Shown in pieces: positions 27,721 to 36,082 of a stretch of 64,000 bases of DNA. The notes beneath the pieces are model-generated. The model was not told the origin of the DNA, made no database searches, and saw nothing but the letters and a program-made list of their open reading frames with translations. Within the stretch, counting starts at the first letter, position 1, and each line of letters starts with the position of its first letter. Source of the DNA: an uncultured Prevotellaceae bacterium (GTDB lineage Bacteria; Bacteroidota; Bacteroidia; Bacteroidales; Bacteroidaceae); assembly GCA_900316575.1 (NCBI GenBank), contig ONDJ01000007.1:1-64000 (forward strand), written 5' to 3'. Made by a program: the position numbers and the translations under genes.

Positions 27721-28446
27721 ATGCGAAAGACCATACGCAAATACAGCACCAAAGCTGTAGAAGAAAAGTTGTTGAGCCGCCTTTTCCATGAGGCGGCTCG
27801 CACGCAAACTATGGGAAATCTGCAACTCTACAGCGTTGTTGTCACACGCGATGCCGAGACGAAGCGCCGCTTAGCACCGCTTCATTTCAATCAGCCGATG
27901 GTGGAAGGTGCTCCCGTGGTGCTAACCTTTTGTGCCGATTTCCATCGTACAACTCGATGGTGTGAGGAGAGAAATGCAGATCCAGGCTACGACAATCCCC
28001 TCTCGTTTCTCAACGCTGCGACAGATGCTCTGCTCTTCTGCCAGCGTTTTTGCGACCTTGCTGAAGAGGCTGGACTCGGACTTTGCTTCCTCGGAACAAC
28101 AATCTATCAGCCCGAAGGTATTATCGATGTCTTGAAACTGCCAAAGCTTGTCTTTCCCGTGGCTACCATCACACTCGGCTGGCCCGATGAAGATCCGCAA
28201 CCGACAGACCGTCTGCCCAATGCCGCCTTCGTACACCATGAAACCTATCAGCCCATAACACGCGAAACAATCGACCGTGATTATGCTGAAAAGGAAGCTT
28301 TACCCGAAAACGTAGAGTTCGTTCGTATAAACAACAAAGAAACCCTCGCACAAGTCTTTACCGACTGCCGCTATACACGTTCAGCCAACGAAGCCATGTC
28401 CGAAGGTCTGATTGTTGCGTTGAAAAAGCAAGGGTTCCTATCTTAA
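27721..28446 (+). CDS. Nitroreductase-family flavin oxidoreductase
   Basis: A cytoplasmic protein of 241 residues. KTIRKYSTKAVEE at the N-terminus and AARTQTMGNLQLYSVVV resemble the FMN-binding segments of NfsA/FRP-like nitroreductases, and GLGLCFLGTTIYQPEGI fits the C-terminal core. These enzymes reduce nitro compounds, quinones or flavins with NAD(P)H. The physiological substrate is not deducible. The start codon abuts the GH95 stop (TAAATG), so it is probably co-transcribed, though a metabolic link is not obvious. Confidence 0.88.
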   Translation: MRKTIRKYSTKAVEEKLLSRLFHEAARTQTMGNLQLYSVVVTRDAETKRRLAPLHFNQPMVEGAPVVLTFCADFHRTTRWCEERNADPGYDNPLSFLNAATDALLFCQRFCDLAEEAGLGLCFLGTTIYQPEGIIDVLKLPKLVFPVATITLGWPDEDPQPTDRLPNAAFVHHETYQPITRETIDRDYAEKEALPENVEFVRINNKETLAQVFTDCRYTRSANEAMSEGLIVALKKQGFLS

Positions 28447-28475
28447 TAACACACACATTATAGTATTGATAAACG

Positions 28476-29129
28476 ATGAAAGTAGTAAATCTGGGAGCTA
28501 CAAACTCTGTGCTCAATACTTTTATGGCTGAATTGCGCGACAAGCAGTTTCAGCAAAATCGTACGCTCTTTCGCAGAAACCTTACCCGCATAGGGCAGGT
28601 TATGGCTTATGAATTGAGCAAAACGCTCAGCTATTCAGATACAGTCGTAGAAACACCTCTCGCTGAAAAGATCGTCAGTACCTATGACGACCATATCGTA
28701 GTGGGCACTGTGTTGCGTGCGGGACTTGCTTTTCACGAAGGGTTTCTTGAAGTTTTTGATGGTGCCGATAATGCCTTTGTGGCAGCTTATCGCGAAGAGG
28801 GGAGTGCGGACAACTTGAAGATACATGTAGATTATATGGTATCTCCCGATTTGGGTGGAGCGACGTTGCTCCTTGTCGATTCCATGTTGGCTTCAGGGGG
28901 CAGTATGGAACTTGCCTATCAAGCACTTTTGCGAGCAGGCAAACCCCGAAAGCTACATCTCTGTGTGGCCATAGCCGCTCCCGAAGGTGTGCAGCATTTG
29001 AAGGAAGTCTTCCCCAACGATGATGTTACCCTATGGACTGCCGCTATCGACGACCGCCTTAACGAGCAAGCCTACATCGTACCAGGACTTGGCGATGCTG
29101 GCGACCTGAGTTTCGGAGAAAAACTATGA
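28476..29129 (+). CDS. upp: Uracil phosphoribosyltransferase
   Basis: A protein of 217 residues that makes UMP from uracil and PRPP in pyrimidine salvage. The PRPP-binding loop is LLLVDSMLASGGSM at about residues 126-139, in place of the more common DPMLATGGS. VGTVLRAGLAFHEGF and YIVPGLGDAGDLSFG near the C-terminus are uracil-binding-type segments. Length fits the family. A short hairpin follows the stop. Confidence 0.95.
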   Translation: MKVVNLGATNSVLNTFMAELRDKQFQQNRTLFRRNLTRIGQVMAYELSKTLSYSDTVVETPLAEKIVSTYDDHIVVGTVLRAGLAFHEGFLEVFDGADNAFVAAYREEGSADNLKIHVDYMVSPDLGGATLLLVDSMLASGGSMELAYQALLRAGKPRKLHLCVAIAAPEGVQHLKEVFPNDDVTLWTAAIDDRLNEQAYIVPGLGDAGDLSFGEKL

Positions 29130-29132
29130 TTG

Positions 29133-29152
29133 TTTGACGGTATAGCGTCAAA
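29133..29152 (+). terminator. Short hairpin after upp
   Basis: TTTGACG 29133-29139 pairs with CGTCAAA 29146-29152 around a 6-base loop. There is no T-run, so termination would be weak. It resembles the core of the TTTGAC repeat family seen at 29634-29761 and 58002-58092. Confidence 0.4.
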
Positions 29153-29187
29153 TGCCTTGATCCAATAGTAAATAAGGCCATTGTCAG

Positions 29188-29628
29188 ATGAAAAATCCCA
29201 CTTTGCAACTATACAGTGCGGATTTGTCAACAAAGCTTTCGTTGCCGTTTGCCCTGAGCCCAGTCGTTGGCGGTTTCCCCTCACTAGCAGAGGGCTATTT
29301 GCAAGGCTCTATAGACCTCAACAGAAAGTTGATCAATCATCCCGCAACCACATTCTTTGCCAAGGTCATTGGCAATTCCATGCGTGACCGAGGCATCGAA
29401 GAAGGAGATCTGGTCGTGATCGACAAATCCTTGGAACCACGCGAAGGAGATATAGTCGTGGCATTTATAGATGGTGAGTTCACTATAAAAACCATTCATA
29501 TAGAGCCCGAGGGGAAAGGCGTGACACTGCTTCCCGCCAATCCCGATTTTCAGCCTATCCCTATCTCGCCCGAGGAAGATTTTATCGTATGGGGCGTAGT
29601 GACTTATACCATCAAGAAACAAAGATAA
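29188..29628 (+). CDS. umuD: UmuD-like S24 peptidase (translesion polymerase subunit)
   Basis: A protein of 146 residues. The UmuD/LexA-type self-cleavage site is VVGGFPS, with the expected cut between Gly28 and Gly29 (E. coli UmuD has Cys-Gly). The catalytic dyad is Ser64 in GNSM and Lys101 in FTIKTI. There is no N-terminal DNA-binding domain, so this is UmuD rather than LexA. It is followed by umuC. In E. coli, cleaved UmuD activates UmuC for error-prone replication past lesions. I do not recognise an SOS box upstream. Confidence 0.92.
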   Translation: MKNPTLQLYSADLSTKLSLPFALSPVVGGFPSLAEGYLQGSIDLNRKLINHPATTFFAKVIGNSMRDRGIEEGDLVVIDKSLEPREGDIVVAFIDGEFTIKTIHIEPEGKGVTLLPANPDFQPIPISPEEDFIVWGVVTYTIKKQR

Positions 29629-29633
29629 TCTTC

Positions 29634-29761
29634 ATTTGACTATTTGACGATTTACAATCTGACAATTTAGCGGACGTATCCAAGCGCAGTAGTCCAATAG
29701 TAAATTGTCCAATTGTCAAATGCTTGGATTGTCCAATAGTAAATTGTCCAATAGTCAAATG
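29634..29761 (+). repeat. Inverted and tandem TTTGAC repeats between umuD and umuC
   Basis: The left arm 29634-29669 starts CATTTGACTATTTGACGATT. Its near-complement occurs twice to the right in direct tandem with a 39-base period: the unit TCCAATAGTAAATTGTCC plus AATtGTCAAATG at 29692-29722 and AATaGTCAAATG at 29731-29761. The last ATG of the second unit is the umuC start codon, so a hairpin here could hide or expose the umuC ribosome site. Related arms occur at 55764-55795 and 58002-58092. Confidence 0.75.
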
Positions 29762-31039
29762 TGCTGGTTTGGGCTTGTTGACTGCAATAATTTTTATTTG
29801 TCTTGCGAGCGCGTCTTTCGGCCAGACCTGCGTTCAACTCCCGTCGTCGTATTGAGCAACAACGACGGATGTATCATAGCCTTAAGCCCAGAAGCTAAAA
29901 AACTCGGACTCAAGCGCGGTGATGTGTTCTTCAAAGTTCGTCCCATGTTGGAACGAAACGGAGTAGCGGTCTTCAGCAGCAACTATACGCTTTACGGAGA
30001 TATGTCAAGGCGTGTGATGTGGCTGCTCGGAACGTTCACCCCAGAGCTCGAAGTGTATAGTATAGACGAAGCCTTCCTGAACCTCTCAGAATCTTTTATT
30101 AAAGACGTAACATTGAAACAATATGGCGAAAACATCGTGCGCACCGTTATAAAGGGTACAGGTATCCCCGTCTCCATGGGGATAGCACCAACCCGAACAT
30201 TGGCAAAGATAGGAAGCAAGTTCGCGAAAAAATATATAGGCTATCATGGCTGCTGTTGCATAGATACCGAGGCCAAACGCCAAACAGCCTTGCGCCTCAC
30301 TTCTATAGAAGACGTATGGGGAGTAGGACGCAAAATAGTGACAAAGCTTGCAGCACGAGGGATACATACCGCATGGGATTTTACACAAATGACAGCTGAT
30401 GAAGTTAAGAGAAACTTCACTATAACTGGTTTGCGCACATGGCGAGAACTACGAGGCGAACCCTGCATCTCAGTGGCTGAACTTCCTATCAACAAAACAA
30501 TCTGCACCAGTCGCAGTTTTCCAGGCTCAGGCATCAATACGCTTGAGGGATTGGAAGAAGCCATTGCAGCCTTCGTAGATGAAGTAGTGCGCAAGTTGCG
30601 TAAACAAAAAGCCGCTGCAAGCACCGTAACGATCTTTGCTTTTACCAGTCCGCACCGCATCGATCAGCCCTCCGACTTCCTGCAGGCTACAGCCCACTTG
30701 CCTATAGCCACGTCTTCACTCCCCGAACTGACGGCTACTGCTATGCAACTGCTTCGCGAAAGCTGGCGTTCATCTCAGTTTCAATATAAGAAGGCAGGTG
30801 TCGTTGTTTCGGATATATGTCCTGCCACAGCCATAGAGCCCCATCTTTTTGATCCCATTGACCGTTTCCGACAAGAGGCTCTTCAGAAAGCAATTGATGC
30901 CGTCAATGCCAAACAGGGTAGGGGGACTGTGCATACAGCCGTGCAAGGCGGACACCACTTTTCCGAACGTCTCAAGGCAGATTATAAGTCGCCTGCCTAT
31001 ACAACAGACCTTTCCCAAATCATCCGCGTCAAAAGCTAA
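29759..31039 (+). CDS. umuC: UmuC-like Y-family DNA polymerase V catalytic subunit
   Basis: A protein of 426 residues. The ATG at 29759 is chosen because [20 protein letters not shown] is the conserved start; upstream in-frame codons lie inside a repeat. Catalytic residues appear as the first Asp in [12 protein letters not shown] and the Asp-Glu pair in [13 protein letters not shown] helix-hairpin-helix region ([12 protein letters not shown]) and the C-terminal UmuC-specific extension follow. It pairs with umuD just upstream, and the repeat between them may affect coupling. Confidence 0.94.
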   Translation: MCWFGLVDCNNFYLSCERVFRPDLRSTPVVVLSNNDGCIIALSPEAKKLGLKRGDVFFKVRPMLERNGVAVFSSNYTLYGDMSRRVMWLLGTFTPELEVYSIDEAFLNLSESFIKDVTLKQYGENIVRTVIKGTGIPVSMGIAPTRTLAKIGSKFAKKYIGYHGCCCIDTEAKRQTALRLTSIEDVWGVGRKIVTKLAARGIHTAWDFTQMTADEVKRNFTITGLRTWRELRGEPCISVAELPINKTICTSRSFPGSGINTLEGLEEAIAAFVDEVVRKLRKQKAAASTVTIFAFTSPHRIDQPSDFLQATAHLPIATSSLPELTATAMQLLRESWRSSQFQYKKAGVVVSDICPATAIEPHLFDPIDRFRQEALQKAIDAVNAKQGRGTVHTAVQGGHHFSERLKADYKSPAYTTDLSQIIRVKS

Positions 31040-31065
31040 AAGCTCTATACGTAATATCCCCCGCG

Positions 31066-31096
31066 CTCCCAACCTTTGCGGCAGAGGAAGCGTACG
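31066..31096 (+). repeat. Dispersed intergenic repeat, copy 1
   Basis: CTCCCAACCTTTGCGGCAG followed by AGGAAGCGTACGT recurs almost unchanged at 40009-40036. Both lie in the 3' flank of a plus-strand gene (umuC, xerD). CTCCC and GGGGAG in the second copy could pair as a hairpin. Confidence 0.6.
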
Positions 31097-31120
31097 TAAA
31101 CGACTTACGTTATTTATTTA
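31094..31120 (+). terminator. Weak terminator-like hairpin after umuC
   Basis: ACGTAA 31094-31099 pairs with TTACGT 31105-31110, and TATTTATTT follows. The stem is short. It overlaps the stop region of the convergent nuclease-like gene. Confidence 0.4.
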
Positions 31121-31960
31121 GATACACTTGCGCAGACGGTCGTCAATACGTGGAACGTCAATAATCTGATAAGTGCTGTCGGGGAGGAGCCATACAATGC
31201 GCCGTGCTTTGACATATAAGCCGATGTCTTCAAGCATTAGCGCGTAGAGATTGAGTTGAATGGTATAGAGCCCCAAGTCTTCTTCGTAGAGGTCTTCAAA
31301 TGGTTGGAGTAGCTTGCGATGATAGCGGCGGCTATATTCATTTTGCAAACTGCCGTTGGTTTTGTAGTCGAGCACCACAAAACCGGCTTCGCTGCTGTCT
31401 CCCTCGCTCGTGTCGTAGTAAAGCATATCAAACGTACCACAAATCTGTTCACGCAGGTTTTTGCTCTCATCGGTATTCTTCCCACTATACACACGTGCTT
31501 CATTGAGCACAAGGTGATAGCTCGTAGGCAATTCGTCCATAAACTTTTCAATGGCTTCTTCCTTGGGATGGAGAGGAGCCAAATATCCGTATTGGGGCAT
31601 ATATTGCGACCTAACACTGGAGCGTATCAACTCGGGATGACCAGCGCGCAGATAGGCAAGACTTTCGCCAAACTCGTGCGTCTTCGTACCCAGTGTACTG
31701 GCGCGAAAGGCATTACACCGCCATTTCTTAAGCCAAAAATCTGCGGTTTCGCCTTTACGCTGAGCATAGCGCTCGGCCTGTAGTTCTTCATCAAAGGGAT
31801 GAGCGATAAAGCGATGGCCAATGCTTGACACAGAAGCCAAGTTCTTGCCACCCAGCGTGTATTTATGGCCTTCTTCTTCGAATTCTAAGTCTCCGAAAGC
31901 TTGGAGCACAAGTTCACGAGCCTGTGATGCGGCGGTTGGTTCGCCTGGGATGGTAAACAT
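31118..31960 (-). CDS. PD-(D/E)XK superfamily nuclease-like protein
   Basis: A protein of 280 residues. The ATG at 31960 (MFTIPGEPT) is preferred to an upstream start that adds 25 non-conserved residues. ICGTFDMLYYD and, 15 residues later, VVLDYKTN give the D...(D/E)xK active site of the RecB/Cas4/lambda-exonuclease-like fold, and the C-terminal YTIQLNLYALML is the usual helix after it. The N-terminal YTLGGKNLASVSSI is also common in this group. It probably acts on DNA, but the substrate is unknown. It is followed upstream on the same strand by recX and convergent with umuC, so this is a small DNA-repair neighbourhood. Confidence 0.75.
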   Translation of the reverse strand: MFTIPGEPTAASQARELVLQAFGDLEFEEEGHKYTLGGKNLASVSSIGHRFIAHPFDEELQAERYAQRKGETADFWLKKWRCNAFRASTLGTKTHEFGESLAYLRAGHPELIRSSVRSQYMPQYGYLAPLHPKEEAIEKFMDELPTSYHLVLNEARVYSGKNTDESKNLREQICGTFDMLYYDTSEGDSSEAGFVVLDYKTNGSLQNEYSRRYHRKLLQPFEDLYEEDLGLYTIQLNLYALMLEDIGLYVKARRIVWLLPDSTYQIIDVPRIDDRLRKCI

Positions 31961-32024
31961 GGTGTATATGTTTTTAGTTCTTTTATGGTCTAAGTAAGAG
32001 CAAACAGTGGATTTTGGTGAAGGC

Positions 32025-32546
32025 TTAAAAAGCAATCAATTCACAAATTAGCGAGTAGTCGTAGCCTCGCGAAAGGGCAAAGCGTATAAGCCGTTCGCGG
32101 TAACTTTTGATTTCTGCGCCTGATTTGTCTGAAGTCACACGATCTGTGGTTTTATCAATATATAAATAGTCGGCATTGGCATCTAACTGGCGGCACTTGC
32201 TTTGTAAGAGGTGCAGCAAATTTTGGCGTATCAAATCTTGAGACAATTCTGCAAGTGCATTGCCTATCTTGTCAGCACCGATGCCTTTTTGATGGAGTGC
32301 GGCTTGAACCTTCAAAGGTCCCCATCGGTCATAGTGTGTCTTGTCGTGAACAAAAGCACGAGCATAACGGCTCTCGTCAATAAAGCCTTCGTCTTCAAGC
32401 TTATCGAGAACTTCCTCCTGCATCTGAATGTCACACCCCATCCGTCCAAGGTACAAGCTAATATCTTGTCGGCAACACTCACGTTGAGCACATCGGGAAG
32501 AGGCGCGTGAATAAGCATCAGAAAAGGTTACAGGCGGTTTGCTCAT
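32025..32546 (-). CDS. recX: RecX-family regulator of RecA
   Basis: A protein of 173 residues, starting at ATG 32546 (MSKPPVTFSDAY). A longer frame from a TTG at 32654 adds unlikely sequence. The three-helix RecX repeats show as ALSRCAQREC-like, LEDEGFIDESRYARAFV and DRWGPLKVQAALHQKGI. RecX inhibits or modulates RecA filaments. The region at about 32590-32650 upstream probably holds its promoter, divergent from murG. Confidence 0.85.
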   Translation of the reverse strand: MSKPPVTFSDAYSRASSRCAQRECCRQDISLYLGRMGCDIQMQEEVLDKLEDEGFIDESRYARAFVHDKTHYDRWGPLKVQAALHQKGIGADKIGNALAELSQDLIRQNLLHLLQSKCRQLDANADYLYIDKTTDRVTSDKSGAEIKSYRERLIRFALSRGYDYSLICELIAF

Positions 32547-32682
32547 TGAAAAAAACGAGATTTTGATGTTCTTAGCTGTGCAAAGATAGCTTTTTTGTGA
32601 ATTTGGAGACTTCGTAAGCCAGAAAAACGCTTTTTTCAGAACAAATTGAAACAACGTGCACCTTTTTTTGACAGAAACTTGC

Positions 32683-32690
32683 TACTTTTG
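32683..32690 (+). promoter_or_regulatory. Putative -7 promoter element for the murG-ftsZ cluster
   Basis: TACTTTTG matches TAnnTTTG and lies 93 bases before the murG ATG. A -33 box at the standard distance is not evident. The divergent recX gene lies on the other side. Confidence 0.55.
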
Positions 32691-32782
32691 CCGCAAACGC
32701 ATGGAAACGAACGTTCTAAGCAATAAACGGAGCTTTTTCCGTGCAGTTTTTAACAAAGGAAAAAGAAAAAGGACATAAGGAT

Positions 32783-33910
32783 ATGGACCATACACTGCGA
32801 GTGATTATCAGTGGTGGCGGCACGGGAGGACATATATTCCCGGCGATTTCCATTGCAAACGAGCTACGTGCTAAATGCCCCGAAGCAGAATTTCTGTTTG
32901 TTGGAGCTGAAGGACGTATGGAAATGCAACGTGTGCCGCAAGCAGGATACAAAATTAAAGGACTTCCTATTGAAGGATTTGACCGCAAGAAGATTTGGCG
33001 CAACGCTGGTGTGCTTTTGAAATTGTGGAAGAGTCGGCGCATGGCTCGTCGCATCATTCGCGACTTCCGTCCCGATGTAGCAATCGGAGTGGGAGGATAT
33101 GCCAGTGGCCCCACACTTGACGAAGCCACTCGAATGGGCATACCCACACTCATTCAAGAGCAAAATTCCTATGCAGGCGTAACCAACAAACTCTTGGCTA
33201 AACGCGTTGACCGCATCTGTGTAGCTTACGATGGCATGGAACGCTTTTTCCCAAAAGAGAAAATAGTCTTCACGGGCAATCCTGTGCGACAAAACTTGCT
33301 CAAAGAAGCTCCCACGCAGGCCGATGCATTGAAGTCGTTTGGGCTTGTGCCCGCTAAGCGTACCATTCTCATTGTGGGAGGTTCGCTCGGAGCGCGCACG
33401 ATAAACGAAAGCGTACTTGGCAACCTGCCGCTCATCAGACAGCAAACCAAGGTGCAATTCATCTGGCAAACTGGAAAATACTATAGCGAAGAAATTCAGG
33501 CAGAACTGCAGCGTCGTGGCAAGCCCGACAACCTTTGTGTCAACGACTTTATAGCCGACATGGCCGCGGCCTACGCAGCTGCTGATCTGGTGATTTCAAG
33601 AGCGGGCGCGGGCAGTATCAGTGAATTCTGTCTGTTGGGAAAGCCTGTTATCCTCATTCCCTCTCCCAATGTGGCCGAGGACCATCAAACCAAGAACGCG
33701 CTCGCATTGGTGCAAAAAGACGCAGCACTCTACATAAAGGACGACGAAGCACGCGAACTACTCATGCCCTTAGCCATCAACACGGTGCAAGACGTGGAAC
33801 GCCTAGCTATTTTGGGCGAAAACATTCGCGAGCTTGCCAAGCCTAATGCGGCAAGCGACATTGCCGATGAAGCTATCAAACTGTCAAACGCGGACGAATC
33901 CCGCCGCTAA
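32783..33910 (+). CDS. murG: MurG: lipid II-forming N-acetylglucosaminyltransferase
   Basis: A protein of 375 residues, with the ATG at 32783 chosen because MDHTLRVIISGGGTGGHIFPA is the conserved start (a GTG at 32741 is also open). It transfers GlcNAc from UDP-GlcNAc to lipid I at the inner face of the membrane. SGGGTGGHIFPA is the first glycine-rich loop, VGGYASGPTL lies in the N-domain, and VGGSLGARTIN and SRAGAGSISE bind UDP-GlcNAc. It is the first of five wall and division genes in the same direction, 21 bases before murC. Confidence 0.96.
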   Translation: MDHTLRVIISGGGTGGHIFPAISIANELRAKCPEAEFLFVGAEGRMEMQRVPQAGYKIKGLPIEGFDRKKIWRNAGVLLKLWKSRRMARRIIRDFRPDVAIGVGGYASGPTLDEATRMGIPTLIQEQNSYAGVTNKLLAKRVDRICVAYDGMERFFPKEKIVFTGNPVRQNLLKEAPTQADALKSFGLVPAKRTILIVGGSLGARTINESVLGNLPLIRQQTKVQFIWQTGKYYSEEIQAELQRRGKPDNLCVNDFIADMAAAYAAADLVISRAGAGSISEFCLLGKPVILIPSPNVAEDHQTKNALALVQKDAALYIKDDEARELLMPLAINTVQDVERLAILGENIRELAKPNAASDIADEAIKLSNADESRR

Positions 33911-33931
33911 CTTTTCAAATAGTAAATAGCA

Positions 33932-35299
33932 ATGATGACCAAATCAGTATATTTTTTAGGAGCGGGCGGCATCGGCATGAGTGCGCTGGTGCGCTATTTT
34001 CTCTCTGCAGGTTGCTACGTTGCAGGATACGACCGCACGGAGACTCCTTTAACTCGCGAACTTTGTGCTGAAGGGGCACACATTCATTATAGCGACGACG
34101 TACAACTTATACCTCAGCCCTGCCGCACGAAAGAGGAAACTCTCGTCGTCTATACTCCCGCCATTCCCAGCGACCATCGCGAAATGTCGTGGTTTCGTAA
34201 AGAGGGTTTTACGCTGCACAAACGCGCTGAAGTTCTTGGTACCTTAACGCGTCAAATGGATGGCCTTTGCGTAGCAGGCACCCACGGGAAAACCACCACC
34301 AGTGCCATGACCGCCCATCTGCTTCATGAAAGCCATGTTGGTTGCAATGCATTTCTCGGCGGCATTACCAAGAATTATGGTACCAATTATTTGCTTTCCC
34401 CCCAGTCACCCTATGTAGTAATTGAGGCCGATGAATTCGACCGCAGTTTCCATCACCTGCGCCCCTTTGTCACTGTGGTTACCAGTGCCGATGCCGACCA
34501 TCTTGACATCTATGGCACCGAAGAAGCTTATTTGGAAAGTTTCAGCCACTATACGAGCCTTGTACGCCCAGGCGGAGCACTCATTCTTCATACTGGCTTG
34601 AAGTTTCAGCCCCGTCCCCAAGACGGCGTGCGTACTTTTACTTACAGCCGTAATGAAGGTGACTTCCACGCTACAAATATCCGCATCGGAGGCGGGCACA
34701 TCATCTTTGACTACGTTTCACCCTTAGGCAATATCAATGACGTTGAGCTCGGCGTACCCGTGAGCATCAATATAGAGAATGGCATTGCGGCTATGGCTCT
34801 CGCGCAGATAGCAGGTGCCAATGCTCAAGAAATATGCACAGCTATGGGTTCTTTTGAAGGAGTGGACAGACGGTTTGACTTCAAGATAAAGAATGAGCAC
34901 CACGTATTGCTTTCAGACTACGCTCACCACCCGCAAGAAATTGCAGCCAGCATTCGCTCCTTGCGTGAAGTCTTCACAGATCGCCGTATTATGGGGATCT
35001 TCCAGCCCCACCTCTATTCACGTACCAAGGATTTCTATCCACAGTTTGCCGAAGCCCTTTCACTGTTGGATGAAGTGGTGCTCACTGAAATATATCCCGC
35101 TCGCGAAAAACCCATTGAAGGCGTTACGTCAGAACTTATCTACGACCGCATTGCAGCAGGTGTTACCAAGCATCTGATCAACAAAGCCGACCTCCCCGAA
35201 TTTGTTAAGTCAACTGATGTGGATGTACTTGTCGTGCTGGGGGCTGGCGATGTAGAAGACTACATGAACACATTTGCTGAGATTATCAACAAGAAATAA
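33932..35299 (+). CDS. murC: UDP-N-acetylmuramate--L-alanine ligase
   Basis: A protein of 455 residues that adds L-Ala to UDP-MurNAc, the first step of the peptidoglycan stem peptide. The N-terminal Rossmann motif is FLGAGGIGMSALVRYFL. The ATP loop is AGTHGKTTTSAM. VVIEADEFDRSF and the C-terminal DYAHHPQEI are Mur-ligase hallmarks. ATG codons at 33932 and 33935 are both possible starts. It sits six bases before ftsQ. Confidence 0.96.
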   Translation: MMTKSVYFLGAGGIGMSALVRYFLSAGCYVAGYDRTETPLTRELCAEGAHIHYSDDVQLIPQPCRTKEETLVVYTPAIPSDHREMSWFRKEGFTLHKRAEVLGTLTRQMDGLCVAGTHGKTTTSAMTAHLLHESHVGCNAFLGGITKNYGTNYLLSPQSPYVVIEADEFDRSFHHLRPFVTVVTSADADHLDIYGTEEAYLESFSHYTSLVRPGGALILHTGLKFQPRPQDGVRTFTYSRNEGDFHATNIRIGGGHIIFDYVSPLGNINDVELGVPVSINIENGIAAMALAQIAGANAQEICTAMGSFEGVDRRFDFKIKNEHHVLLSDYAHHPQEIAASIRSLREVFTDRRIMGIFQPHLYSRTKDFYPQFAEALSLLDEVVLTEIYPAREKPIEGVTSELIYDRIAAGVTKHLINKADLPEFVKSTDVDVLVVLGAGDVEDYMNTFAEIINKK

Positions 35300-35305
35300 A
35301 AGACC

Positions 35306-36070
35306 GTGGAAGCCTCGAAACCAAAAAGGAACTATATACTCCTCACACTGCAAGTCGCTGTAGTTGTTGCAGTGTTGGGTTATTTGACCTTTGTATTGAC
35401 TGACATAGCCAACCGCCCTGCCACGTCCGTCTGCGAAAAGGTTGAAATAAAAATCATGGACAGCACGCGTGCCGGCTTTATCACACGCGAAGAGGTGGAA
35501 CGCATCCTTGAAAAGGAAAATCTGCGACTGACTGGCCAAAAGATGGAAGACATCAATAGTGCAACGGTGCAAAAGACATTATTGAAAAACGCGTTCATCA
35601 GCGAAGCTACCTGCTACAAAACGCCTGACGGACGTTTCAACATCCTCATCTCCCAGCGCCTTCCTATTATGCGTGTGATGGCCTCCGATGGTACAGACTA
35701 CTACATGGATGCTCACGGCAAAATTATGAACCCCATGGGCTATAGTGCCGACTTGGTCGTTGCTACAGGATATATTTCAAAGAGTTTTGCCAAAGACTCC
35801 TTGTTAACACTCGGGATCTTTTTGCGCGACAACGATTTTTGGAACGATCAGATAGAGCAAATCGATGTGCGCAAAGATGGCAGCATCGACCTTGTGCCCC
35901 GTGTAGGGAGTGGACTGCTCCATGTTGGCGACGTGAGCAATCTTGACACAAAGTTTCGCAATTTGCGAGCACTCTACGAAAAAGTCTTTCCCACCATTGG
36001 TTGGAACAAGTACGCAAGTATCAACATAGAGCACACCAATCAAATCATTTGTAAAAAGAAGAAAAAATAA
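35306..36070 (+). CDS. ftsQ: Cell division protein FtsQ
   Basis: A protein of 254 residues with one N-terminal membrane anchor (about residues 10-32) and a periplasmic POTRA/FtsQ domain. The sequence is weakly conserved, but TREEVERILEKENLRLTGQ and the position between murC and ftsA identify it. It links early and late divisome proteins. The start is a GTG at 35306, six bases after the murC stop. The protein ends in a lysine run. Confidence 0.85.
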   Translation: MEASKPKRNYILLTLQVAVVVAVLGYLTFVLTDIANRPATSVCEKVEIKIMDSTRAGFITREEVERILEKENLRLTGQKMEDINSATVQKTLLKNAFISEATCYKTPDGRFNILISQRLPIMRVMASDGTDYYMDAHGKIMNPMGYSADLVVATGYISKSFAKDSLLTLGIFLRDNDFWNDQIEQIDVRKDGSIDLVPRVGSGLLHVGDVSNLDTKFRNLRALYEKVFPTIGWNKYASINIEHTNQIICKKKKK

Positions 36071-36082
36071 AAATAAGCAATC

